Source: Symsagittifera roscoffensis
Taxonomy: Eukaryota > Xenacoelomorpha > Acoela > Convolutidae
Direction of reading: 5' to 3'
DNA: 64,000 nucleotides
Assembly: GCF_963678635.1 (NCBI RefSeq)
Contig: NC_087067.1
Location: 3,975,072-4,039,071 of the forward strand
Under the pieces are notes generated by a model. It was not told the origin of the DNA. It ran no database searches and worked only from the letters and a program-made list of their open reading frames with translations. Position numbers and translations under genes: made by a program. Of the stretch, positions 35,600 through 46,640 are shown in pieces (position 1 is the first letter of the stretch; each line of letters begins with the position of its first letter).

Positions 35600-35623
35600 C
35601 TTGGCTATTCTTTTCAATGCCAT
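35600..35623 (-). CDS. UBE2D: UBE2D coding exon 1 (N-terminus)
   Basis: Eight codons, MALKRIAK, then a strong donor AAG|GTAAGT reading down from 35599. MALKRI is the conserved start of UBE2D, and the phase-0 join to exon 2 (ELLDL) gives the family sequence without gap. The intron that follows is 21.6 kb, of which 18.9 kb is the retroelement. Without the element it would be about 2.7 kb. The promoter and 5' UTR must lie above 35623; no TATA or CpG-rich start region was clear. Confidence 0.93.
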
Positions 35624-37783
35624 TTCCTGCTAAAGTTTGAGGTTTAAATTGAATAAGTACTGCGACCAAAATTTTCTAATATAAATTTCGAGGAAATGTT
35701 CGGAATTGAACACGAAATGGTAGAATTTTTTTGTGATAAGTCTTTACTTCAAGCTAAAATAGATTTTTATTTTGTTATTAAAAAGAGACTGATTACATGC
35801 AAATAATGTTTTTTATAATAGTGCTGAAAACTGTTAACCAACGATCGCATGGACGTGTCGTCATTTTCTCAAAGCAATACAAAGAGTTGTTTTTATCAGA
35901 GTGATAGAAAAATCTAGAAGCCATTCAATTAATAGTACATGGCAACATTATGGCTGAATATTTGGTATTTTGATCTTTGAGTTCAGATGAAATTTAATCA
36001 TAAACATGATCAAAAAAACTAGATATAGCAAAATATAGCAAAAAAGTAAACATTGTTAAGTTAACTCAGTAAAACAGAAATAAAGATATTAATAGTGTAA
36101 ACCTCTGTTCCAGCATGAAGTCCGCGGTTTTAGAGGATCGCGCCGCGGTCATTCCGCGACCCTCCAATCATCAACTGTACAGCGTTTTAAAGTCTCGGGC
36201 ATTGCCTTGAACACTTGGTGTATCCCGGTCATCATAGTCTGCAAATGAGTCACCAAATGTCGCCTAATTTTGTTGAGAGGGCACGTCGGGGTCTTCCCAT
36301 CATCTCAAACGCAAAATTATAAAAACTATTGAAAATGTTTCAGCAAAAAAGTTTGTTCTTGAGCTAGACTATCTGAAGCTCAATGAAAAAAAACTAAAAT
36401 AAATTAAACTCAATAACTTCAGCGACCCGGACAGCATAGCTAACCAACGGAAACAACGCTAGAGTTAGTGGTGACGCTTAGACTAAACTTATTTCTACAA
36501 AAGATAATACAAGTTCATAATCTACTATTCATAATACGTTTTTCAAGTTGTCTGCTTGTGAATAGAAAAAATTAGGCTCTTTCTGCTTCTTGGGTATACA
36601 TTGAAGCTCTGCCACACTTACAAAAATTGATGATTAAAATTGATTTTAGTTTCATCCTGAAATGGATTACAAACTTCTTCATCTAAATAAAGAGAAATCA
36701 AGGATTTCTGGCTATTTCCGGTCATAAAAGTTGCGAATTTATATCCCAATAAAATAACTGAAATTTGGCTTTTTCTGAAGGTTGCGGCCAGGACAAATCG
36801 GTGCAATTTTTTTTGTAATCAGGTTCAAGATTGTAAATTAGGGGACATCATGCAGAAGATAATGACCACGACTGGATTTCAAGCAAACTGTTGAAGAACC
36901 AGGCCAAAACTACCGGTTTTAGGAACAATTCAAAGGTTTTGGTATAGAAGTTGCGTACTTCCCCAACGAAAATAATATTTTAAGAGTTATTTTAAAATTT
37001 CGAGGTTTGGTCTGTCGAAATAGACAACGCGCAACGTGCAACAGTACCCAGCAAAACAAAATGGGAAATAACAGAAGTCCAAATCCCGAGGAAGAAATTG
37101 GTCCCATAACTTGAAAACGCAAAATTTTAATGCAACATTTGATGTTACGATTTCCAAAATTGGACTGTAAAAACTGTAATGTGATAGCTCGCAGAAAAAA
37201 GGCTTAAGATAGCAACAAACTTAGATGATAAAAGTGAAACCAATAGAAAAGCCTCACTTAAAAACTTTTTTGTTCCGACCAATCTCATTCATTGGCAAGG
37301 AAATATGTTTGAGTTGAGGTTTTCTGGTAATTTTGTCGACTCCAAACAAAGATCGAATAGTTCAAATAAATTATAAAAACTGCTCGAAGTATAACAAAAA
37401 ATGCTCCGGCTATTCAAGATGAATCCGCCACTTATTGTAATATATCACCCACAAATGCTGTTGCAATTATAGCTGCAAAAACGCTATTGCAATCATCGGT
37501 GTAATAATTTATCTTATCCAAGCCTTGACAATCGTTATTTGGTTTCAAAAAAAATTTTATAATATGCTCTAGTACCATCAAAGAGCTTCTATGGGTTTTT
37601 CCTTTTTTCAGATTTAGCTGAAAATCTAACTAGAGGAAAGAGCGAAGGCAGAAAATAAACTCTTTTTCGGTCGCTTTAAGATTTTATTGTTCCATTTTTT
37701 GAAAGAAGTAATGGAATGTTTGTGATCGAGGTAGTTTTTTTTCGATAGAAATACTTCGGTTTTTCAGAATAAGCCAACTGACG
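35624..37783. repeat. Partial upstream copy of repeat module U
   Basis: From about 35835 the sequence parallels 38780 onward and 50660 onward. Examples are TTTAGAGGATCGCGCCGCGG near 36129, the GGGGACATCATGCAGAAGAT segment at 36841, and AAGTGAAACCAATAGAAAAG near 37232. Divergence is higher than between the two large blocks. The UBE2D 5' UTR and promoter should lie in the first few hundred bases. Confidence 0.7.
36120..36170. repeat. GC-rich CpG hairpin, first of three copies
   Basis: GAGGATCGCG and CGCGACCCTC form a 10-bp arm pair with one mismatch around a GC-rich loop. Related copies occur near 39045-39095 and 50925-50975, each after CCTCTGTTCCAG and inside otherwise AT-rich sequence. Confidence 0.5.
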
Positions 37784-38045
37784 GGTGGAAAATGTATTAA
37801 ACGCTGTTCGAACGCTGTTCGAATGTATTAAACGCTGATATTTTGAATTTTGCTGTTCGATAGTGGAGTTTGCCCTCCTTTTAACAATGGAAATGCACTG
37901 AGCTGGAAAACAAATCACAAGTCAAATCGCAAAAAAAAACCAAAATTGTGCGTGAATATATTTTACAACTTTTTCCTGAAAGAAAAAAAAACAAAAAAAA
38001 ATCTGCAAGACCTATAAAAGAGTACTCACTACCTTCATTACTCTT
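37784..38045. repeat. Boundary repeat R, shortened copy
   Basis: Begins GGGTGGAAAATGTATTAAACGC and continues with TTCGATAGTGGAGTTTGCCC. It is a shortened form of 49460-49985 with a local GCTGTTCGAA duplication. Confidence 0.7.
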
Positions 38046-41000
38046 GAAAACTTTTATGAAAAAAAAAACAAAGTTAGAAATTATGCTTAATTAGTACCGG
38101 TTTCGGAGAAATCCCTCTGCACTGGAATGTTTTAAAATTGAAAAATCTTTTTGTAAAACCTCAAAATCAAAACATTTTTTTTCTACGTGTTGCTGTTTCT
38201 CATTAAGTTATAGGGCCTAAAATTTGCCTGTTTGCACAGTTTGGAACAAATAACACGTGAGATGTACCGTGCTATTAAAGCGATAGCGGAGGTTTTGTCC
38301 GTTTTAGAAATCGTTCCAAAATTTATTTGTTCAATTTAACATTTGCTAATTGCAAAATATAAAAACTTGTACTTTGTGAAAACTTGCGGGAGATAACTTT
38401 CAAAAAGCCAATCTAAAAAGAAACAGTTTTTTCATCCATTTTTGTTCATCATTCATTGAATCAAACTCTTTCCCATAGACCTCACAGACATTCAAATTAC
38501 TCAGATTTTTGTCCTGATCGAGCGTTCTTTTTTAATATTTGGGTTTTGTCCACTGACAATCTAATGAACTTAAACAACGGAACTTCAAAAGAATTGAAGC
38601 TTAATTTCTTTGTTTTTCATCTGGTAATTGCATGCGAGTGAACAACAATAATTTTTTCTATCAATTTGCACAGGACTCTTAGAAACTGGAGTGTTCAAAA
38701 TTTAAATTGTAATTAACATGAAAATTTAAATAATTTTTATACTTGAATTCTTGATTTTCAAAAAAGTGTTGGAAATTTTTTACCAACGATTGCATGATTG
38801 TGTCGTCATTTTTGTCAAACAAATACAAAGAGTTGTTCTTATCAGAGTGATAAAAGAGTCTAGAAGCTACTCAAATTGTGGTACATGGCAACATTTTGGC
38901 TCAAAATTTGATCTTTTGAACTTAGAAATCAGATGGAATTTTATCAAAGACGTGAACACAAGAACTAGATAAAGCAAAAAATTATCATCATTCAGTATAA
39001 CAGAAATATTGATAATAATGGTAAAAACCTCTGTTCCAGTATAAAAACCGCGGTTTTAGAGCGCCGCGCCGCGATCATTCCACGATCCTCAAATCACTAA
39101 ATGTACAGCTTTTTAAAGTGTCAGGCATAGCCTGGAACATTCAGCGTTTCCAGGTTGTGATAGGTTGAAAATGAGTCACCAAAGTTTCCCTTTTTTGAGA
39201 GAGTACGCCGGGGTCTTCCCATCATCTCAAACGCAAAATTATAAAAAACAATTGAAAATGTTTCAGCAAAAAAATTTGTTCTTGAGCTAGACTATCTCCT
39301 GCTCAAAGAAAAAATATCAAAAAAAAATTGAATGAATACCCTTTATAAACCCTGATACCACAGATAACAAACGGTAATCACCTATATGTTAAAGCTTAAT
39401 TTAGTTCCTTTTCTTAAGTGGATTACAAACTTCCTCATCTCAGCTTTAGGCCGCAATCAAGGATTTCAGTCTAATTCCAGCCAAAAAACTAGCGAGCTTA
39501 TATCCAAACAAAATAACTGGAATTTTGGTTTTTTCAGAATGACACGGCCGGTAAAAATTGGCGCATTTTTTTTGTAATCCGGTTCAAAATTGTAAATTAG
39601 GGGACATCATACAGACGATAATGTCCAGGACTGGATTTCAAGCAAACTGTTGAAGAACCAGGCCAAAACTACCGGTTTTAGCTACAATTCAAAGGTTTTG
39701 GTATAAAAATTGCGTACTTCCCCAACGAAAATAAAATTTTAAGAGTTATTTTAAAATTTCGAGGTTTGGTCTGTCGAAATAGACAACGCGCAACGTGCAA
39801 CAGTACCCAGCAAAACAAAATGGGAAATGACAGAAGTCCAAATCCCGAGGAAGAAATTGGCCCCATAACTTGAAAACGCAAAAATTTAATGCAACATTTG
39901 ATGTTACGATTTCCAAAATTGGCTGTAAAAACTGTAATTTGATAGCTCACAGAAAAAAGGCTTAAATAGCAACAAACTTAGATGATAAAAGTGAAACCAT
40001 TAGAAAAGCCTCACTTAAAAATTTTTTGTTCCGACCAATCTTATTCAATGGCAAGGAACTATGATTGAGTAGAGTTTTTCTGGTAATTTTGTCGACTCCA
40101 AACAAAGGTCGAATAGTTCAAATAAATTATAAAAATTATTCGAAGTATAACAAAAAACGATCCAGCTATTTAAGATGAATCTGCCACCTATTTTAATATA
40201 TCACACACAAATGCTATTGCAGTCATAGCTGCAAAAACGCTGTTGCAATTATCGTTGTAAAAATTTAACCTATTCAAGCCTTGACAACCGTGATTTGGTT
40301 TCAAAGAAATTTATAATATGCTTTAATAGCATCGAAGAGCTTCCATGAGTTTTTTCATTTTAGATTTAGCCGAAAATTTATCTTTAGGAAAGATCGAAGG
40401 CACAAGATCAACTATAACTTGATTGTTTTACCCTTTAAAAAACTTGACGAATGTTTTTATCTCTCATAAAATGTATTGCTGTACAAAGCTGAAAATCAAA
40501 ACGATTTTTCACGTGCGACTTTTTCTCGTTAAGTTATAGAAAGTATGCCAATTTAGACAATTTGGGACAATTAACGAGATTTTATCCGTTTTAGAAATTG
40601 TTAGAAATTTTATTTGGTCTATTGTTCATTTTGCTAAGTGCAAAAAATAAAAATTTGTACTTTGTGTGTGGAATTAAAAACTTGCGGGAGATAACTTTCA
40701 AAACCAATCTAAGAAGAACCAGTTTTTTCATCTATTTTTGTTCATCATTCATTGAAGCAAACACTTTCCCATAGACCTAACAGGCAGTCGAAACATTCAG
40801 ACTTTTGTCCTTATTGAGCAGTCTTTTTTATAGTATTTGGGTTTTTTTCAACTGACAATCTAAAGAACCTAAACAATTGACCTTTAAAATAATTCAAATT
40901 TGATTTCTTTGTTTTTCATCTGTTATTTGCATGCGAGTAAACAACCATCAGTGTTTCTAATAACTTGTTTATGACTTCTATAATCTGGAGTATTAAAAGT

Positions 41001-43045
41001 TTAAGTTGTGATTTTTTTTAGTCTTGTTCTCGATTATTGTCGCAGTTTTATTGTCGCTTAGGATAACAAATCCGTTCTGAAAGATTACTTGAAAAATAGT
41101 ATGTTTTTATTCCGCATCGAATGATTGAATTTACAATTGGTACTTCCGTGAAGCTTTTCTTCAAAAAAAGTTCGCAAAGTTCAAGTTTCATGATTGTAGA
41201 CAACCGAATGATTTAACTGAGATTGATTTCAGCGGCATTTTTGATTTTAAATTGTTTCGTTACTTGATAATTATGTGCACTAAAACAGAAAAAAAATCGC
41301 AAAAAATTTTTCTTTTGTTTTACTATTTTTTGTTTATCTAGACTGCTCCTTATGTAAATTTGATGCCCGTAGAATTTGAATGGAATGCTTTTTGCAAGAT
41401 TTTTTATCTACCACTCAACCGTTCCACCACTCAACCAATTTCAAAGCAGTTTCTTTTGCTTGTCTTTTTATATGCGTGTTGGCACCGTCTCTTAGCGCCT
41501 TATATTTTGAGAACTGGCTTCACAAAAATGCACAAATCATTTGTAGATTATAATTTTTTGTTCTAACCATAAAAATTGCAAATTGCGAGGAAAAACTTAT
41601 TGGATGTGTTTTAGTTTTTTTGTTTTCTACGCAAAATTAGGAATCGCAAGACCTAAAAACATTAAACGCATTGTTTTGAGTGAATAATCATATTAGAGGC
41701 ATATCAGCTGTGACTCGAACTATATTTAAAAAACTTAAAAATTTTGACCGAGTTTCGAGAAAAACCGATATGATTTTTTGAAATTTTGTCTTTGTTGGAA
41801 CAAGTGAAGCGATCGAGTTGCTTTCGTTATATGAAAACCTACGACCCACAGACTTTGATTTTACTAAAACGAACACTAGTCTTAAGACTCTTAACTAATG
41901 CTTCAAGGCAAAATTTTTTTAATGATTTCAAAATTATTGTGCGGAACTCTTTCCTTTTTTTGTTTATAATCGTTTTGTTGGACAAGTTTTGTTGTTTTTA
42001 ACTAATTCGCTAGTTTTAAGCGCTTTGTAACGTTCATTCCACTGTTTTTTCATCTACATTCCCTATTCTTTTATTCCACCGCGTACAACAAGTGATAAGA
42101 AAAAGAAAATTTTTTATTAAAATTTTTTCATGAAAATGGTCCGGCTATCTTTGTTTCGTTTTGTCATTTTTCAGGTTCCTGCAGAAAAAATTAATCAATG
42201 TATAGAAATTTTCTTCCATCAACGCTGCTTTGGAAGTGTCTTGAATGTCCCGTACCCTCGAAGAAAGTTTTTTTCTTCCTGTTTTAGCAACAAGCGAAAA
42301 AACAAATTCTACCTGCATGTAATATATCTAGGCCTAGCTCTTCTTAACTCAGTGTGAAGTGGAAATCTCTGAGAGCAAAAACCGGGCTAGTGTATTTAGC
42401 TGCTGCCGTTTCTGATATCCGTAAGTTTGGACCAAAGAGGGAATGCAAAAGCTAGTAATCTGTTTTTGACCTGAGTTTGTGTCCGAGTAAGAACCACTTG
42501 AATCATTTGATCTCAAACAAGGTTTCTTGAGCTTCATCATTTTGATAGAGTTGTTTCACTGAGCGGCGGGTAGTTGAAGCAAGGTATTTAGATGTCCTTT
42601 TTGTGAAAATTGTTACTAACTGCTTGCACCAAATCAGCTACACACTGTCAATTTGGTTTACAGAAAGGTTGTTCAACTTCATTGGGCAAACCTAATTCTA
42701 TGTTCAAAAATGTTTTTTTTTTCTGATAATATTGTACAAGAATTTTGAACGATTGAAACTCCTTGAGATTTACAGATATATTTCAGCTCCATTTCGCCTA
42801 AGGTAGCCTACCTTCAAGCTTGATGTTAGCATCTAATACGGAATAACCCCCAATAAAACACTGTCATAAGTGCTTTGAAGTTTTAACTAGGCTTAACCAA
42901 AGGGTAATGTTGTTCACTGGAGCTGAATGTTAGCTGCCATCATACGCTTTTTGTATTACTCTTTTGACGGTCCGTTGATTGTGCTGAAGGTTGCTCACTG
43001 AATCATCGAGATCAATTTTTTAGGCTACACTTTTTTGCGTAATCA

Positions 43046-43639
43046 TCATTGGTTTGGAGACTTCTCAGGCATCTGAGAAGTCAATTTACCCAAAAAATGA
43101 TTGCAATTCGTGGAAGAAACTTTTCGTCGCGATTTAAATAGTTTTTTTTTCTTTTCATTGAAGCCAGTTTGACAAAGCCCAAATGTTTCTTTTTGCAATA
43201 CATGACTGATGATGCTCAGGCCAATCGTCAGGATTGCATCGACTCGAGTAACCAATGTCTGGCCATGTATTGCTGCTTGCAGAATAATTGGCTGTGAACC
43301 GGGTTTTAACCTAAACAGGTCTTGATAAGCTTTGATTGGCAATTTCCACAATATACCATGTATCTTGTGTTGGTTTGGATTCAGATCAAGTCCAAAGGTT
43401 CCGATATCGTTTTGTGGTCGTACAAATGCTAAGTATAGTTGTGCGTACGCTCGACTATTCCATGTCAAATCGATTTTTAAAAATTTAATTTTTTTGTTTT
43501 CGATGTAAACTTCTGGTTTGCTTATAGTGTCCGAGGAGTTGTGCACCAAGTACGTTATCCAATCTGCCCTCAGAAACTCTACAAAATTTTCAGCACCAGC
43601 CCCTGCCAGCGGTTTCGTCTCTTTGTGATCTTTTCCTGG
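43046..43639 (-). pseudogene. Unidentified coding-looking fragment, D1 copy
   Basis: An open frame of 197 codons on the minus strand, bounded upstream by TGACCAG (a possible acceptor, exon start 43635) and lacking an ATG near its start. The sequence is protein-like throughout (for example AENFVEFLRADWITYLVHNS, DLTWNSRAYAQLYLAFVRPQ, NDIGTFGLDLNPNQ). It is not low-complexity like its surroundings. I do not recognise the family. It may be one exon of a host gene or transposon gene caught in the duplication. The first 170 codons or so are kept in the sister copy. Confidence 0.45.
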
Positions 43640-44181
43640 TCATCATCATTTTCCTGAGATCTAATCATCGTGATTGCTTACTTTTTAATCGATCTAATAT
43701 AATAATTCAAGAATTAATGTTGCATAACTAATTTCACACTTTATTGCGAACTATCAAAACTTTGGGGGCTTCTCATGCGCGAAGGACCGAATGGGCGAAT
43801 AAACTCGTGAGCGAAGGACCGAAAACAAAATTAGCCGAAAGTCAATTTTTAAAAAGAAGCAATTCCCATTCAATTAAAATGAATTGAATGCAAATGCAGC
43901 AATATTTTGCTTCTTTCATAACGAAACCTTTGAAATACAAATTTTGTTCTACTTTGGACAGTCAAGGACAATTTGAAAATTTTGCATATTTCTGCCGTTT
44001 TTATATTCGGCCAATATCAACTTGCAGTCCCTGGAAATGTTTACTTTCTTTCTAAACACTAGATTACTGAAATCTGATTTGCTAATTTGTTTTTGCGCAT
44101 TCGAGTGAATTGACAGACTGCATGAATTGTTCTGATTAAAATTACTTGCTGAAAGTAACCGTAAGTGGTGAATATAACACA

Positions 44182-44581
44182 CAGTGGTTGGGTAAGACAG
44201 TGCCGAAGTAAGAGAGTGCCGAAAACAAAAATTTGTTAAAGAGTGCCGAAAATGAAAGAAACTGACTTATTTGTCGTGAACTAATTGAGAAAAGAAAAGA
44301 AAGTTTTGTTTGCTCATCGATTTTGGCGCCAAAATTGAGTCTGAACAATTTGAAAAGAGTGCCGAAAATGAAAGAAACTGACTTATTTGTCGTGAACTAA
44401 TTGAGAAAAGAAAAGAAAGTTTTGTTTGCTCATCGATTTTGGCGCCAAAATTGAGTCTGAACAAGTTTCAAGTGTCATTATTAATTTTCCCGCCAAAAGC
44501 TAGCCTCTTAAATTGCGTTCCAATATTTCCCGCCTTTTTCGGCACTCTCTAACTTCGGCACTGTCTAACGCCCCCCACACA
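44182..44581. mobile_element. MITE-like insertion with terminal inverted repeats (about 400 bp)
   Basis: The left end CAGTGGTTGGGTAAGACAGT and the inner AAGACAGTGCCGAAGTAAGA (44194 on) are mirrored by GGCACTCTCTAACTTCGGCA near 44541-44560 at the right end. The inverted match is about 30 bp with few differences. The sister block D2 lacks the whole insertion (junction near 58860). The target duplication is unclear. The interior holds a 116-bp tandem duplication. The CAGTGG start is hAT-like, but this is weak. Confidence 0.7.
44241..44472. repeat. 116-bp tandem duplication inside the MITE-like insertion
   Basis: GAGTGCCGAAAATGAAAGAA starts at 44241 and again at 44357, and the two 116-bp units match nearly completely. 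Confidence 0.85.
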
Positions 44582-44809
44582 GTAGGTTCCCGCCGTGAAA
44601 AGAAATGATTATAATTGAGTTTCAGCGAAAATTCATTATAATTATTTGAAAAAGATGATACTATTACGATTGTTCGACGCGACAAAATCCATTTTTAATC
44701 CATTATAATTGATTTTTTTTCACTTTTATGAACCTTTACATTGAAACTCAATTATAATCCTTTTTTTCCACGTCATTGAGATGCGAATTTCAACGAACAT
44801 AAAGTATTT

Positions 44810-45075
44810 GCGTGGGGGAGTGGGGTTGGTGGTTCAGGTGGGGGTGGGGGGTTATTACAGGTGAGTGAAGTTGGTGGTAGTTCAAGTGGGTGGGGGGGTG
44901 TTGGTAGTTGAAGTGGGGGGGGGGGTGTCCAGGTGGGGGTGTCTCAGTTGGTCAGGTGGGGTTGAGGGTTGGTTCGGGTGCGGGATGGGGGCTGGTTCAG
45001 GTGCAGGGGGGGTGGTCCAGGTGGGGGTGTCAGTCTCAGGTGGTCAGGTGGGAGGAGGAGTGGTAGTTCATGTGA
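44810..45075 (+). repeat. G-run array, D1 copy
   Basis: Dozens of G runs of three to nine (GGTGGGGGTGGGGGG-type) are interspersed with CAGGTG and GTTGGT. The plus strand could form G-quadruplexes. It stands out sharply against AT-rich surroundings. Confidence 0.9.
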
Positions 45076-46304
45076 GGGAAATGAGAAAAGGGGCAAACGT
45101 TGGGATATGGGGTTGTAAAGGAGCAAAGGGGCAAACGTAAGGGTGGGGAGCTTAACTGAATCTCTTTGCACTTTGAGTTTAGGTTTAGAAATTGAGTTGG
45201 GCGTAAACTCGCTTCTCAAAATTTCCGCATTACTCATTCAATTAATGCAGAAGTTCTTGCAGAGTTTTGCACGACGCAAAACAAAAAATATTGGAAAACA
45301 AATCCAATATAATGCGATTTTATTCTTATTACCTAATCCATTATAATGGATTTCAAATGAATTATAAATGAATTATTTTTTTGCCAGAAAAAAAAGGATT
45401 TGAGTCTTTTTTCAGGTCAAATTTGTTGTCTGAGCGTAAGATGGGAATAAATTATTTTGACAATATTCTAGACCACTAAAATCCATTATAATCGATTTTT
45501 TTTGTTTTTATTACAATACTTGTGAGAATGTTGTGAAAGCTCTTAATTTCCTAAATTTTCACGCACATTGAAAACTTAGTGCAGACAAGGAAAACTGGCT
45601 TTTTCAGACCCGGATTTCTTTGTTAAGTTTTCGAAAACAAAAAAGTGATAGTTTCATCGAAAAGTAACTCTGATCATTTGCTTTTAGTCTTCGTAAATTT
45701 TTTTAAATTTTTTTTCGAAAGAAATTTTGTCCGAAATCAATATTGAAAACTAGCTTTTTAGAGAGTAAAAACCTGAGTTTGCGCTTAATTTTGTCTACTA
45801 GTGTACTTCTGTAGATGAGACACGCCGTAGGGTTGGATAAGCGTGTAAAACAATTCTTACAAAGTGTTTAATTCCTCTAGGAGTTTAATTTGAAAATTAT
45901 GTCATCAAAAAATTGATAACATCTGAAAGATAAACTAGTGGAAAAACTAATAATTTAATAATTAGGTTTTTAATATCTGCGTGCCTGTTTTTAAAAACTT
46001 TTTGGACAATATTTATTTACTTTTTCACATCGACCAATAGCAATTGATCTGAACTATCCTCTCCTAAAAATTCAATTTTTAATTTGAAGCTTTTACCAGT
46101 TTTTTCCGGGTCTGAAAATGAAATTTTTCATCATCTGCGATAAGTTTTTCAAAGCGCGTGAAAAAGAAGAAACAGCTGAATTTAGTCAAGTTGTCACACT
46201 AATTATTTCAACTTTCTTGCTGAGCATGTTTCACCTCGCATGAACAAATTTTTTTTTGAGTATTTGAGAAAGAATTCACTACCCGATTCCAGGTGCATGA
46301 TTTA

Positions 46305-46640
46305 TGTATCGACTTTCTCGACCAAAGTTCGGTATGTTCCAACTTTTTCAATCGAATTTCGGTATGTTTCGACTTTTTCGGCCAAATGTTGGTATGTCCC
46401 GGCTTTCTAGACCCAACAATAAACTGTTCGACTTTGTTCGACCCAGTTCAGATATGTGTTGACTTTATCGGCAGAAATTCAATTTTTTTCGACTTTCTCG
46501 ACCAACCTTTCTTAAAATTTTGTTTGTTCGCCCCGCAGAGATATTTTTCGATATTCTCGACCAAGCATCGATATGTTTCGACTGTCTCAACTTTCACAAC
46601 CGACACTTCTCAAAAGTTTGAAGACATGTTTGTACGACCC
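46305..46640. repeat. 30-bp minisatellite, D1 copy
   Basis: Starts with CGACTTTCTCGACCAAAGTT and repeats every 30 bp at first (about 46313, 46343, 46373), then degenerates toward 46640. The frame stays open because the period is a multiple of three. I do not take it as a gene. Confidence 0.7.

Noticed and set aside
36919-39950. Repeated minus-strand frame (36919-37122, 39678-39950) with a hydrophobic, Cys-containing product.
   Set aside because: Starts only from TTG, and the same segment is interrupted in the copies near 51600 and 54300, so no constraint is visible.
44865-45140. Gly/Val-rich frame over the G-run array (also 59023-59400).
   Set aside because: Produced by G-run repeats (GGN and GTN codons); no start context or domain.
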